Below, in pieces: positions 40,192-47,703 of a DNA stretch of 47,703 nucleotides. A program made the translations under genes and the position numbers. The DNA comes from Candidatus Acetothermia bacterium. Its GTDB lineage: Bacteria; Bipolaricaulota; Bipolaricaulia; RBG-16-55-9; DRXL01. Below the pieces are notes generated by a model. It had not been told where the DNA came from. It saw only the letters and a program-made list of their open reading frames with translations, and ran no database searches. Numbering within the stretch: the first letter of the stretch is position 1; the number at the start of each line of letters is the position of its first letter. The stretch is taken from assembly GCA_016179105.1 (NCBI GenBank), contig JACOSB010000002.1:1-47703 (forward strand), read 5' to 3'.

Positions 40192-40647
40192 ATGAAAGCA
40201 TTATCTTGGTTGGCTTGGGTTCCACTCTTTCTGATTGGCTTACTTGCTTTTGGTACAGGGGCTGCTTACATCGGTTGGGTGTTCTGGGTGGCTCAAGGCG
40301 AGTCTCGGGTGATTGCGATCATTTTTGTGTGGCTTACTGGCTTGGGAGCTTTTGTGAGCCTCTACACCTTAACTGCCTACCGAAAGACAGAAAATCACTT
40401 CACAAACAAAATTTTCTTGATAGCCCTCGGGATTGTTTTAGCGCTACAAACTTATCTTCTCGTCGAGTCTATTTTGCTGACACCGAGATTTAGACCAATA
40501 GATTTATCTGAATGGTTTGTGCTCAGCCTTGATGTTCTTGCCTCTATTCTTTGGGTGGTTGCCGCAATTGCGTACGCAAGATTTAGAAGGGCTCTATCTG
40601 CAGAACAAATGCCTCTCGCTCACTTGCCCCCAAACGATAATCTCTGA
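40192..40647 (+). CDS. four-helix membrane protein of unknown function
   Basis: 151 residues with four TM helices (about 6-28, 37-58, 71-92 and 105-128) and a short polar tail. No family recognised. It has no clear ribosome site, in keeping with a leaderless start. Its last 28 bp overlap the end of the LptF/G-LptD gene on the other strand. It may be a small permease part or a holin-like protein, but neither is supported by motifs. Confidence 0.7.
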   Translation: MKALSWLAWVPLFLIGLLAFGTGAAYIGWVFWVAQGESRVIAIIFVWLTGLGAFVSLYTLTAYRKTENHFTNKIFLIALGIVLALQTYLLVESILLTPRFRPIDLSEWFVLSLDVLASILWVVAAIAYARFRRALSAEQMPLAHLPPNDNL

Positions 40648-43600
40648 TCAGTCGGAGAATACTCGATCTCGGCCATCGGGAAGGCTGTCACGCGCGCTTG
40701 CAGCCAAATTTGCCCCCCGTCGCTGTACAGCCCTAACTGCCAACAGTTGTGACAAAACTTGTATATCACCCCGACCTGCCAGGCGCTCAGTTGGTGGGAC
40801 TGAAAATCATACTCTCCATCCAAGCTTAGGTCCCATCGCTCGCCTAAGGAAAAATCGGTCTCGCCGTTTACTCGTTTGAGCTGGAGCTTGTTGAGATCAA
40901 CGCTTGCGCTTAGACGGAATTTTTCCATCGAAAATTTTAGAATCAAATCGTCAAAGGCTTGAAGGTCAAAGTGATAGCCCGTTTGCGCCGAGAGACTCCA
41001 AGACTGAGTTTGAGTAAAGCCCGCCCGCGCCGTGATGAGCTGGGGTCGCAGCTTGTTCAAGTCGTACTGAATCTCGGAAAAAGCGGACAGCGATTGAGTT
41101 TGATAGCTCAGCGTCAATTTGGATGGGTCGTACATCTTGGTTGAAAAATCATAGCTGCCGGTGAGCGCGCCCACGAGGTCTCCCCATTTTCCATTGACGC
41201 GTGTGAATACTTTGTTGAGCACGGAAAGTTTATCAAAGTTGAACGGACTCTGCCCACGAACCTGGCGGAACGTATAGTCCAAGCCCAGCATGAAATTGTT
41301 AGAGAGGCGAAAGCTCAAGCCGGGAGACACATCCCATGCCTCCATCGTGGAATTATCTCTGTAGAAGGAGAGCCGGTAGTTTGAGCCGGCGCGAATGGTC
41401 AGAGCGCCGAGAACCATATCAGAGAGACGCAGCCCGATCGCTGTGTCGAATCGGGAATTCTCATCAAACGTATCTTTGTCTAGTTTCTTCTCACGATAAC
41501 GCCCAGCGCTCAACGAAAAACTGTACGTGAAGGGTAAATTGAAGAGTTTTTGTGAGCTTCGAGCGATAGAAAATTCTGGAAGTTTTTCGAGGACGCTGTA
41601 CGTGATTTCTTCATCTTCAGGTTGAACCAAATACTGGTCACGGCTCCCGCTCAAGCTCCAGCGCCAGCCGAGCAGAGTTCCCGAGAGTGTTGCTTGCCCA
41701 AAGAGTTTCTTTGTGTCTTTCTGCAGTTGACCCGTGCGGCTGCTGGCGTTGACATCGAAAGCTGTGCTCAAGGGCAAGTCCAGATGATGATTCCAGTCGA
41801 TCGAAAAAGACTCGCCGTAGCCGATCAACCGATAAAAACTGATATGTCCGCGATTGGCCGGGATCAGATAGTTGAAATCGATCCCCGTGCCGACTTCGGG
41901 CCTTTTGCTGAAGTAATCGATGCTGAGAAAGCCTCGGTTATTTGGGTCGAGAAAAAAAGGGATGCGCCATTTCGCGAACCAGCCTCGGGTCGGGCTTTGA
42001 CCGATTTCTGGCAAGAGCGGGCTCTTTTGCTCTTCTTTGAGTGGCGCAAAATAGAGCGGCGACCAAAAGATCGGGAAGCCATAGACCTTAACTGTGATAT
42101 TCGTCGCGATCAGAAACTGATCGGTGTAGAGCAAAAATTTTTCGGCCTGTAGTGCGTACGCCGCTTGCGGAATGGGTGCTTCACACGTACACGTCGTGAA
42201 ATCGCCTTTCGAAATATCCAGTTGTTGCATAGAATTATCTTTGAACAGCGCCTGCGCGCTCTGACCTTCGTAGCGAATCGTGTGCTCCTCGCCCACAGAA
42301 TTTTCGAACTTGGCTTCGCCGGAGAATTTTTCCAAGAGCGCCGAATCGGCGATAATTTTGTTGGCTGAATCTGGGCGAAGTTTGAGTGTCAGTTTCTCTG
42401 CGCGTGTCGTGCGGTCTTTTTCTGTGAAGACCACTGCCCCGGAAGCAATGACTTGCCACGTCGGGCTTTGCTGCGCGAGTGAAATCTCTTTTGCATGCAG
42501 TGTCCCCGACTCGTGAGTGAGCACTGCATCGCTAAGCCGTGCTGCCTGTAACGACCAGCGATTCTCCGTGAGCTTGAGCTCTGCAGTGACGCCTTTCGCT
42601 TCGGCAGAGAGTCCCTCGCCCTTGAACGCGATCGGGCCGGTCGCTTCAATCTGAAAGAGCTCTTTAGAAAGTCGCGTCGCACTGACTTTCTCGGCTTGGA
42701 TCGAGCCCTTTTCATAGGAAATTTTCACATGTCCTTCGGCACTCAGCTTCGTCCAGTCTCGGGTGACATTCAGCGAATCGGCCGTCACGTCGAGCCCGGT
42801 CATTTCTTGGGCGCGAACGGGAAGGGCGAGAGAGAAAAAAAGTAGAACGACAGCGCTTCGGAACACCAGACGTTTGGCACGTTGCCACAAGTCTGTGCGG
42901 CTCAACTGATCCATCCAAAACATCAGCAAGACACCGATGAGGCCAAAAATAATATCGGGAAGCCAGGGGCCAAGGGCGGGAGGGATCGTTTCACTTCGCC
43001 CCAAAGTTTGCCCCAGGATGAGTGTTCCTTGCGAGAGCGCTACCAAAAGAATTCCTAGAATGATGCCGACAGCGCGGCCGCGTGGAGCCCCGGCTTGACC
43101 GAAAATCAAACTGAGAGGAGCTGCGAAGAGCGCAAAGATGAACGCTGCAAACGGGATTGCGACGCGAGAGTGAAACTCGACGATCAGTCCTGCAGCCGAC
43201 AGCCCGCTCTTTTGTAGCATTTGGATCCGTGCCCAGATGTCGCGCATCGTCATCTCGGAAGGTGTAAGCTGCTGTAAAAAGCTCTCATCGAACTCCAGCT
43301 CGATGTTGATCGTGAGTGTCTGAAAATCCCCGAGATACTCGATTCTCCCATTCTCGTCGAATTGCTGGACATGGCCATCGCGCAAGATCCAGTGAGTCTC
43401 CTCCCATTCGCCCTCGCGGGCCGTGACCGTCTTGGGGAAGGGGCTGTTTTTTTCACCCAAGACGGGCTTCCCGCTGCGGTCGAGAATGAAGATATTTTTC
43501 ATGACTCTTTTTTTTGTCTTCTCGTCAAAGTCATAACTGTCAATATAAAAAATGCGGTGGTCGGGTCCGGTAAAGAAGATATTTTGGCGGATTTGCGGAA

Positions 43601-44030
43601 CAGGGCCCAAAATTTGTAGCTCGCGTAAGACAGTGAAATAGCGATGAGTAGCCCACGGGGTCCAGAATTCATTGATCGAGAAAGCAGCCACGCTGACGAG
43701 CAGTCCTACGACCAGCAAAGGGACAGTGAGACGGCGGAGCGAAAAACCAGCGGCTTGGAAGGCGATCGTCTCGTGGTCGTGCGCGAGTCGGCCTATGGAT
43801 AAGAAGATGCTGAAGAGCATCGCGATCGCCAGGGAATAGACGGCGAGTTCTGGCAGGCGATAGACGAGCATCTCTAGTATTTTGTGAAGAGGAATACTTT
43901 GGTTGGCGAAATAGTAGAACATTTGTACGGTGAAACTCAGTGCGATATAGAGAATGAAACCGAAGACGGCGAGCACGAATGGAAAGATCATCTCGCGGAG
44001 CAAATATCGGTCGATTCTCTTGAGCATCAT
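40620..44030 (-). CDS. fused LptF/LptG permease, LptA/OstA domain and LptD outer-membrane barrel
   Basis: One uninterrupted frame of 1136 residues from the ATG at 44030. Residues 1-375 are an LptF/LptG-type permease: TM helices near 11-40, 58-82, 100-120 and 290-373, with a periplasmic beta domain between. A short basic cytoplasmic tail (DQLSRTDLWQRAKR) leads to a hydrophobic segment ending in ALPVRA (about 388-407), shaped like a signal peptide with an A-x-A site. An OstA/LptA-like domain follows (about 410-600) and then an LptD unit: TTC (about 612-614) with AYALQAEKFLLY, the GFPIFWSPLYFAPL segment and about 16-20 beta strands to the C-terminus. LptD inserts LPS into the outer membrane; LptFG extracts it from the inner one. 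Gene lies 43 bp after purN-purH. Confidence 0.93.
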   Translation of the reverse strand: MMLKRIDRYLLREMIFPFVLAVFGFILYIALSFTVQMFYYFANQSIPLHKILEMLVYRLPELAVYSLAIAMLFSIFLSIGRLAHDHETIAFQAAGFSLRRLTVPLLVVGLLVSVAAFSINEFWTPWATHRYFTVLRELQILGPVPQIRQNIFFTGPDHRIFYIDSYDFDEKTKKRVMKNIFILDRSGKPVLGEKNSPFPKTVTAREGEWEETHWILRDGHVQQFDENGRIEYLGDFQTLTINIELEFDESFLQQLTPSEMTMRDIWARIQMLQKSGLSAAGLIVEFHSRVAIPFAAFIFALFAAPLSLIFGQAGAPRGRAVGIILGILLVALSQGTLILGQTLGRSETIPPALGPWLPDIIFGLIGVLLMFWMDQLSRTDLWQRAKRLVFRSAVVLLFFSLALPVRAQEMTGLDVTADSLNVTRDWTKLSAEGHVKISYEKGSIQAEKVSATRLSKELFQIEATGPIAFKGEGLSAEAKGVTAELKLTENRWSLQAARLSDAVLTHESGTLHAKEISLAQQSPTWQVIASGAVVFTEKDRTTRAEKLTLKLRPDSANKIIADSALLEKFSGEAKFENSVGEEHTIRYEGQSAQALFKDNSMQQLDISKGDFTTCTCEAPIPQAAYALQAEKFLLYTDQFLIATNITVKVYGFPIFWSPLYFAPLKEEQKSPLLPEIGQSPTRGWFAKWRIPFFLDPNNRGFLSIDYFSKRPEVGTGIDFNYLIPANRGHISFYRLIGYGESFSIDWNHHLDLPLSTAFDVNASSRTGQLQKDTKKLFGQATLSGTLLGWRWSLSGSRDQYLVQPEDEEITYSVLEKLPEFSIARSSQKLFNLPFTYSFSLSAGRYREKKLDKDTFDENSRFDTAIGLRLSDMVLGALTIRAGSNYRLSFYRDNSTMEAWDVSPGLSFRLSNNFMLGLDYTFRQVRGQSPFNFDKLSVLNKVFTRVNGKWGDLVGALTGSYDFSTKMYDPSKLTLSYQTQSLSAFSEIQYDLNKLRPQLITARAGFTQTQSWSLSAQTGYHFDLQAFDDLILKFSMEKFRLSASVDLNKLQLKRVNGETDFSLGERWDLSLDGEYDFQSHQLSAWQVGVIYKFCHNCWQLGLYSDGGQIWLQARVTAFPMAEIEYSPTDQRLSFGGK

Positions 44031-44072
44031 CGTTAGTTTAACCAAGAGTATGCGAAGAACACAAGCTCTTGT

Positions 44073-46181
44073 TCAGTGCCGAAAATGTCTCACACCCGTG
44101 AGCACCATCTTGATGTTGTGTTTTCGCGCGGCTTCCAATACATCGGCATCTCGGACCGAGCCGCCGGGTTGGATGATCGCAGCAATTCCGAATTTCGCTG
44201 CTAATTCTACAGAGTCTGCAAACGGAAAAAAACCATCAGACGCGAGGACAGCTCCGCGCGCTTGCTCTCCCGCGGCGTCGAGTGCAATCTTGACGGAACC
44301 TACGCGATTGGTCTGGCCTGCCCCGATGCCGCGCGTCGCCTCGTCCTTGGCCACGACGATCGCGTTGGACTTGACGTGCTTCACGACCGCAAACGCGAAG
44401 AACAAATCACGTCGCTCAGCGGCTGTTAGAGTTTGATTATCCAGTACTTGCCAGGATGCTTCATCAGCGACGGACGCATCGTGCTCTTGTAATAGAAGAT
44501 CTCCGCCTAAAAAACGCAACTCAAGGCTCGGGCGCGCTAAGCTTCTCAGTCGCAAGAGCCGACGATCTTTTTTCTTTTGCAAAACCTCTTGAGCCGAGGG
44601 AGTGAAGCTGGGCGCGATAATTATCTCTAAAAAGATCTCGTTCAGTCTTTCGGCGAGTTTCTCATCCACTGTCTCATTGAGCCCGACGATGCCGCCGAAG
44701 GCAGAGACGGGGTCTCCCGCCAGCGCTCGCTCGTAGGCTTCTTGCAAAGTTTTGCCCCGCGCGACGCCGCAAGGATTGTTGTGCTTGACGATCACGGCTG
44801 CCGGCGACTTTAGCTCCGCGAGCAATCCCAAAGCAGCATCAACGTCGAGCCAATTGTTATACGAAAGCTCTTTGCCCCAAAGGACTTTGATGCTTGAAGA
44901 CAGCCCGCGCTCGAAGGCATTTTCATAGAGCCACGCTTTCTGGTGAGGGTTTTCTCCGTAGCGGAGTGCCTGCACTTTGCGATGCGCGGTGAAGAGATGC
45001 TCTGGTTCGAGATTGAAGCGGCGTGCAAGTGTTTGGTGGATCGCGATGTCGAGTTCCGCAACTTTCTCGAAGGCTTTGAGCGCGAGCTTTCGTCGCGTTT
45101 CGACATCGACTGTCTTTTGGGTTTTGAGTTGCTCTAGCGTGGGAACGTAATCGTTGGGATCGACCAAGACGATGACCTCTGGGAAATTTTTTGCAGCCGC
45201 GCGCACGAGCGAGGGGCCGCCGATGTCGATCTCTTCGACGAGCTCTGCGTCGCTGAGGTTGGGTTTCTTCGCCGCTTCGATAAAGGGATAGAAATTGACC
45301 GCGACGAGATCGATCGCGTTGATGGCCTGCTCGATCAATTGTTGTTGGTGTGTTTGATCTTTTCGGATCGCGAGCAATCCGCCAAAAATTTTTGGATGCA
45401 GCGTCTTGACACGCCCGCTCAAGATTTCTGGGAACCCGGTGACGTGCTCAACGGGTGTCACAGTGACTCCTTGTTCTTGCAAGAGTTTGGCAGTGCCTCC
45501 CGTTGAGAGAATCTCCCAGCCCAGCTCAGATAGCCCTCTTGCGAACTCGGCCAGATTCGTCTTGTCGCTGACGGAGAGAAGCGCGCGCAGACGCTGGGGA
45601 GTTTTGTCTCCCCACAAAATCTGCTTAATCACCTGAGTATAAAGCTGGTGCTCGACCCGATGGATTTTTTCTTCGAGCGACGAAAGCGTCTCGCCCGGTG
45701 AAATTGTGACCGGCACTTGTGCGAGAACGGGGCCTGTGTCGATCCCTTCGTCGACATAGTGCACGGTTACCCCAGTAACTTTGACTCCTGCACGAAGCGC
45801 CTTTTCGATCGCGTTCAAACCTGGGAAGGCGGGCAAGAGCGAGGGATGGATGTTGACAATTTTTTTGTGATAACGCCTCACGATTTCTGAGGGCAGAATA
45901 CGCATGTAGCCCGCGAGCACCAGCAAATCCCACGGCTCCGCATCTTGCAGCAACTTGAACACTTGGTTGTTGAAGTCTGTCTTGCTCTTCGCTTGAGTGA
46001 AGTCGATGACTTCGCTGGGCACTCCGAGTCGCTCGGCACGTTCGAGTAGATACGCCTTGGCGTTATCTGAGAATACGAAGAGCACGTCGATGGGAAGTTT
46101 TTCAGCGCGAACCTGCTGGACGATGGCTTCAAAATTGGAACCGGAACCGGAGCCGAAGACGATGATTCGTTTTCTCTGCAT
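44073..46181 (-). CDS. fused PurN-PurH: GAR transformylase, AICAR transformylase and IMP cyclohydrolase
   Basis: 702 residues from the ATG at 46181 (GAGAGGA upstream). PurN (about 1-190): GSGSGSNFEAI, the catalytic NIHPSLLPAFPG (about 106-117) and VDEGIDTGPVLAQVP with the conserved Asp. PurH follows with hardly any linker: the IMP cyclohydrolase (MGS-like) half starts LLSVSDKTNLAEFA and shows STGGTAKLL, then HPKIFGGLLA. The AICAR transformylase half has LRYGENPHQKAW (about 428-439), KHNNPCGVA and SDGFFPFADS. Together three steps of purine synthesis (3, 9 and 10) lie in one chain; all motifs seem intact. Same strand and order as the LptF/G-LptD fusion just downstream. Confidence 0.94.
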   Translation of the reverse strand: MQRKRIIVFGSGSGSNFEAIVQQVRAEKLPIDVLFVFSDNAKAYLLERAERLGVPSEVIDFTQAKSKTDFNNQVFKLLQDAEPWDLLVLAGYMRILPSEIVRRYHKKIVNIHPSLLPAFPGLNAIEKALRAGVKVTGVTVHYVDEGIDTGPVLAQVPVTISPGETLSSLEEKIHRVEHQLYTQVIKQILWGDKTPQRLRALLSVSDKTNLAEFARGLSELGWEILSTGGTAKLLQEQGVTVTPVEHVTGFPEILSGRVKTLHPKIFGGLLAIRKDQTHQQQLIEQAINAIDLVAVNFYPFIEAAKKPNLSDAELVEEIDIGGPSLVRAAAKNFPEVIVLVDPNDYVPTLEQLKTQKTVDVETRRKLALKAFEKVAELDIAIHQTLARRFNLEPEHLFTAHRKVQALRYGENPHQKAWLYENAFERGLSSSIKVLWGKELSYNNWLDVDAALGLLAELKSPAAVIVKHNNPCGVARGKTLQEAYERALAGDPVSAFGGIVGLNETVDEKLAERLNEIFLEIIIAPSFTPSAQEVLQKKKDRRLLRLRSLARPSLELRFLGGDLLLQEHDASVADEASWQVLDNQTLTAAERRDLFFAFAVVKHVKSNAIVVAKDEATRGIGAGQTNRVGSVKIALDAAGEQARGAVLASDGFFPFADSVELAAKFGIAAIIQPGGSVRDADVLEAARKHNIKMVLTGVRHFRH

Positions 46182-46217
46182 TTGCGATATCCTCTCAGTC
46201 CACAAGCTGTCGGCGAG

Positions 46218-46247
46218 AGTGTACAGAGGTTCAGAAGACAAAAGCAA
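46218..46247 (-). promoter_or_regulatory. promoter of purN-purH
   Basis: On the minus strand TTGCTT (46242-46247), 18 bp, TACACT (46218-46223). The leader is about 30 bases. Confidence 0.45.
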
Positions 46248-46266
46248 GTGCTTGCTACCCGGGAAG

Positions 46267-46295
46267 TTGACATCAGTTGGAAGTGGTGCTAAAAT
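46267..46295 (+). promoter_or_regulatory. promoter of the PIN-domain toxin unit
   Basis: Perfect TTGACA (46267-46272), 17 bp, TAAAAT (46290-46295). Divergent from the purN-purH promoter; the two are only 20 bp apart. Confidence 0.8.
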
Positions 46296-46330
46296 AAAAT
46301 TTGGATGGGGAGGGAGAGGAGGTAGTAGTT

Positions 46331-46837
46331 ATGAAACTGAGATTGTACTACGACGCAGAGACGATACGCAAAGCCCCAGCTAATGAAGGGTTTGACCTAA
46401 AAGCGATTTACCTTTTGCTAAAAGCTTTAGAAAAGCAAGGCGTGAGTTCGGAACTCATCGATACACACTCGATGACCGAGACAGAACTAAGCCAAGTTTA
46501 CCTGTACAGTACGGCCCCGACGCAAATCAGGAAGTATGCTGTGCGCCAGGTATTTGGCAGTCGTAGAAGATCCGGATGGCTGTTTGGACGAAGTGTCCCC
46601 GCGTTGCTTGTTTATGAAGGAGAAAACGCGTATCCGACCGACGTTTATCCCCATAACCGAGGAGGCCGGATTATCACTATTCGGGAATATCTCGACACTC
46701 TTCAGTGTATGCCGACAACAAAAGAAAAATATGCAGAAGCGTTGCAGGCTGCTAAGCATATGGATGCCCGTCGCGCGAAGCTTGGGCCCATCAAGATCAC
46801 CGTGAGCGAGCTTATTCATGAAGGTCGGCGCCGATGA
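46331..46837 (+). CDS. probable antitoxin-position protein with an unrecognised N-terminal domain
   Basis: 168 residues from the ATG at 46331 (GAGGAGG upstream; a GTG- or ATG-led longer frame exists but lacks a site). The stop overlaps the PIN toxin start (ATGA). VapB antitoxins are usually 60-90 residues with an AbrB or RHH DNA-binding end. Here the N-terminal 100 residues (MKLRLYYDAETIRKAP..., GVSSELIDTH, SVPALLVYEGE) look like a small alpha/beta thioredoxin- or nuclease-like fold. The C-terminal 50 are helical and basic, ending KITVSELIHEGRRR, like the toxin-binding tail of antitoxins. The role as antitoxin is inferred from overlap and order only. Confidence 0.7.
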   Translation: MKLRLYYDAETIRKAPANEGFDLKAIYLLLKALEKQGVSSELIDTHSMTETELSQVYLYSTAPTQIRKYAVRQVFGSRRRSGWLFGRSVPALLVYEGENAYPTDVYPHNRGGRIITIREYLDTLQCMPTTKEKYAEALQAAKHMDARRAKLGPIKITVSELIHEGRRR

Positions 46838-47301
46838 GTGCGCCGCGCCGCATTTCGCGCAAGAAAAAAGTTGTCGTGGATGCTTCCGTCATTCTGAAGT
46901 GGCTTCTGGATGATGAAGAAAGCGTACCGCAAGCGATTGCGCTGCGAGACGAAAGTCTTCAGACCTCCTCAGCACTAGTTGCTCCTTCCCTGTGGGTCTA
47001 TGAAGTGACGAACGGTTTAGTGACCGCTGCCAAACGAGATAGAATCTCTCCAACAGACGTGAGATTAGCCATCGATGATATTCTGCTCATAGGAATTCAA
47101 TCACGGACACCGCCGGTCCAACGGGTAGCATCCTTAGCGATAGTGCATCGACTAGCAGCGTATGACAGTGCGTATCTCGCTTTGGCCGAACAAGAAAACT
47201 GTGAGTTATGGACAGGAGATTATGCTTTCTACAAGACTATGCGAGCCAAGTTTCCTTGGGTGAAATGGATTGGAGACTATCCCTTGCCGAAGCGGTCCTA
47301 A
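46834..47301 (+). CDS. PIN-domain ribonuclease, VapC-type toxin
   Basis: 155 residues. PIN-domain toxins cut RNA, often tRNA or rRNA, with Mg2+ held by acidic residues. Seen: VVVDASVILKWLLDDEES (first Asp near residue 15), PSLWVYEVTNGLVTA (conserved Glu near 54), AYDSAYLALAEQENCELWTGD (Asp near 112 and near 129). All four acidic positions are present. The gene overlaps the preceding one by 4 bp and follows a strong promoter. The sequence after it to the end of the window shows no partner. Confidence 0.9.
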   Translation: MSAPRRISRKKKVVVDASVILKWLLDDEESVPQAIALRDESLQTSSALVAPSLWVYEVTNGLVTAAKRDRISPTDVRLAIDDILLIGIQSRTPPVQRVASLAIVHRLAAYDSAYLALAEQENCELWTGDYAFYKTMRAKFPWVKWIGDYPLPKRS

Positions 47302-47703
47302 AAATGACCTTGCCAGAACCAGGGCAAATTTTACCAATAAAATAGGCTTTCTCTTTTCGCTTATTCAGAAAATTTGATACAGCTTCTACTTGTGATGGCG
47401 GCACGATGAAAATGCATCTTATGGATTGAGAGTAAGTTTAGGTGCAGAAAATCTCATTCGATCGTCTCCCTTTCTTGAAGTCAACGACTTTCGGAATAGC
47501 ATGACAAGTTCCCTGGAACTTCCTTGGCTCCATGATAGTCCACGCGGATCAATTTCTCCACGCTGAGTCTTATCCAATACAAGATGAGCATGAAGCTCCC
47601 CTGTGTTTCTAATGCAAGATGAGCATGAGCGGGGGGGTAGCCCAGCCAGCGCGTGAGTCGAACCATAGGAGGTATGACACTCACTATGCACGACTCCCAC
47701 CCC
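47302..47703. other. end of window without a supported gene
   Basis: No convincing frame. A 14-bp direct repeat CAAGATGAGCATGA occurs at 47580-47593 and 47615-47628. A minus-strand open frame reaches 47700 but has no recognised family or good ribosome site, so it is not called. Confidence 0.5.

Noticed and set aside
47419..47700. 93-residue minus-strand open frame at the window end
   Set aside because: No recognised family, cysteine- and serine-rich irregular composition and no ribosome site; it reaches almost to the window edge and may be chance.
1..47703. CRISPR arrays
   Set aside because: I looked for regular short repeats with spacers and found none; the repeated GTAGGGGC units are dispersed palindromes, not an array.

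Overview
The window is a stretch of bacterial chromosome from an uncultured-type diderm lineage. An LptD outer-membrane barrel, Tat and Sec signal peptides, an SLH-coiled-coil-anchor protein and a lipoprotein show two membranes. The order ffh-rpsP-KH-trmD-SPOUT methyltransferase-rplS-lepB, with an extra RNA methyltransferase between trmD and rplS and no rimM, is an arrangement I associate with Thermotogae, Aquificae and deep candidate phyla such as Bipolaricaulota. I cannot place the organism more exactly. Canonical sigma70-type promoters (TTGACA, 17 bp, TATAAT) and Shine-Dalgarno sites are easy to find.

Layout. 1-1.05 kb: accessory remnant with a Dam-type DNA adenine methyltransferase and the end of a coupled upstream gene. 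1.1-3.4 kb (minus): an unrecognised secreted beta-rich protein and an SLH-domain envelope protein. 3.6-7.2 kb: an acetyl-CoA synthetase-like ligase, a DUF7718/DUF5647-like small gene pair and a tandem GNAT. 7.2-11.9 kb: the SRP/ribosome/RNA-modification operon. 12.1 kb: cold-shock gene with a long leader and a clear terminator. 12.7-15.5 kb: two tandem Tat-exported ABC substrate-binding proteins without a transporter. 15.6-20.9 kb: acyl-CoA dehydrogenase, CaiB-type CoA-transferase and acyl-CoA ligase (acyl-CoA catabolism), interrupted by a secreted helical protein. 20.9-23.0 kb: KtrB/KtrA potassium uptake. 23.1-26.3 kb: a decayed 14-blade WD40 gene broken by a 100-bp MITE, an IS903-type element, a frameshift and a nonsense codon. 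26.5-29.4 kb: PKD lipoprotein, small proteins, a secreted coiled-coil protein, tRNA-Pro(GGG) and a GIY-YIG-like protein. 29.6-33.3 kb: HPF, a PP-loop protein and a PcrA/UvrD helicase. 33.4-37.0 kb (minus): O-methyltransferase, another secreted helical protein, and coaX and lplA overlapping by ATGA. 37.4-40.1 kb (minus): an HExxH metalloprotease. 40.6-46.2 kb (minus): an LptF/G-LptA-LptD fusion downstream of a PurN-PurH fusion. 46.3-47.3 kb: a PIN-domain toxin with an unusual partner.

The most striking item is the gene at 40620-44030. It joins an inner-membrane LptF/G permease to an OstA/LptD outer-membrane barrel through an internal segment that looks like a signal peptide with an AxA site. 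Other themes are a family of GTAGGGGC...GCCCCTAC palindromes with self-complementary but variable cores, found even inside the ribosomal operon, and secreted helical proteins that share a small C-terminal beta domain resembling Por/FlgD-type domains. Several genes also appear to have leaderless or non-canonical translation starts.
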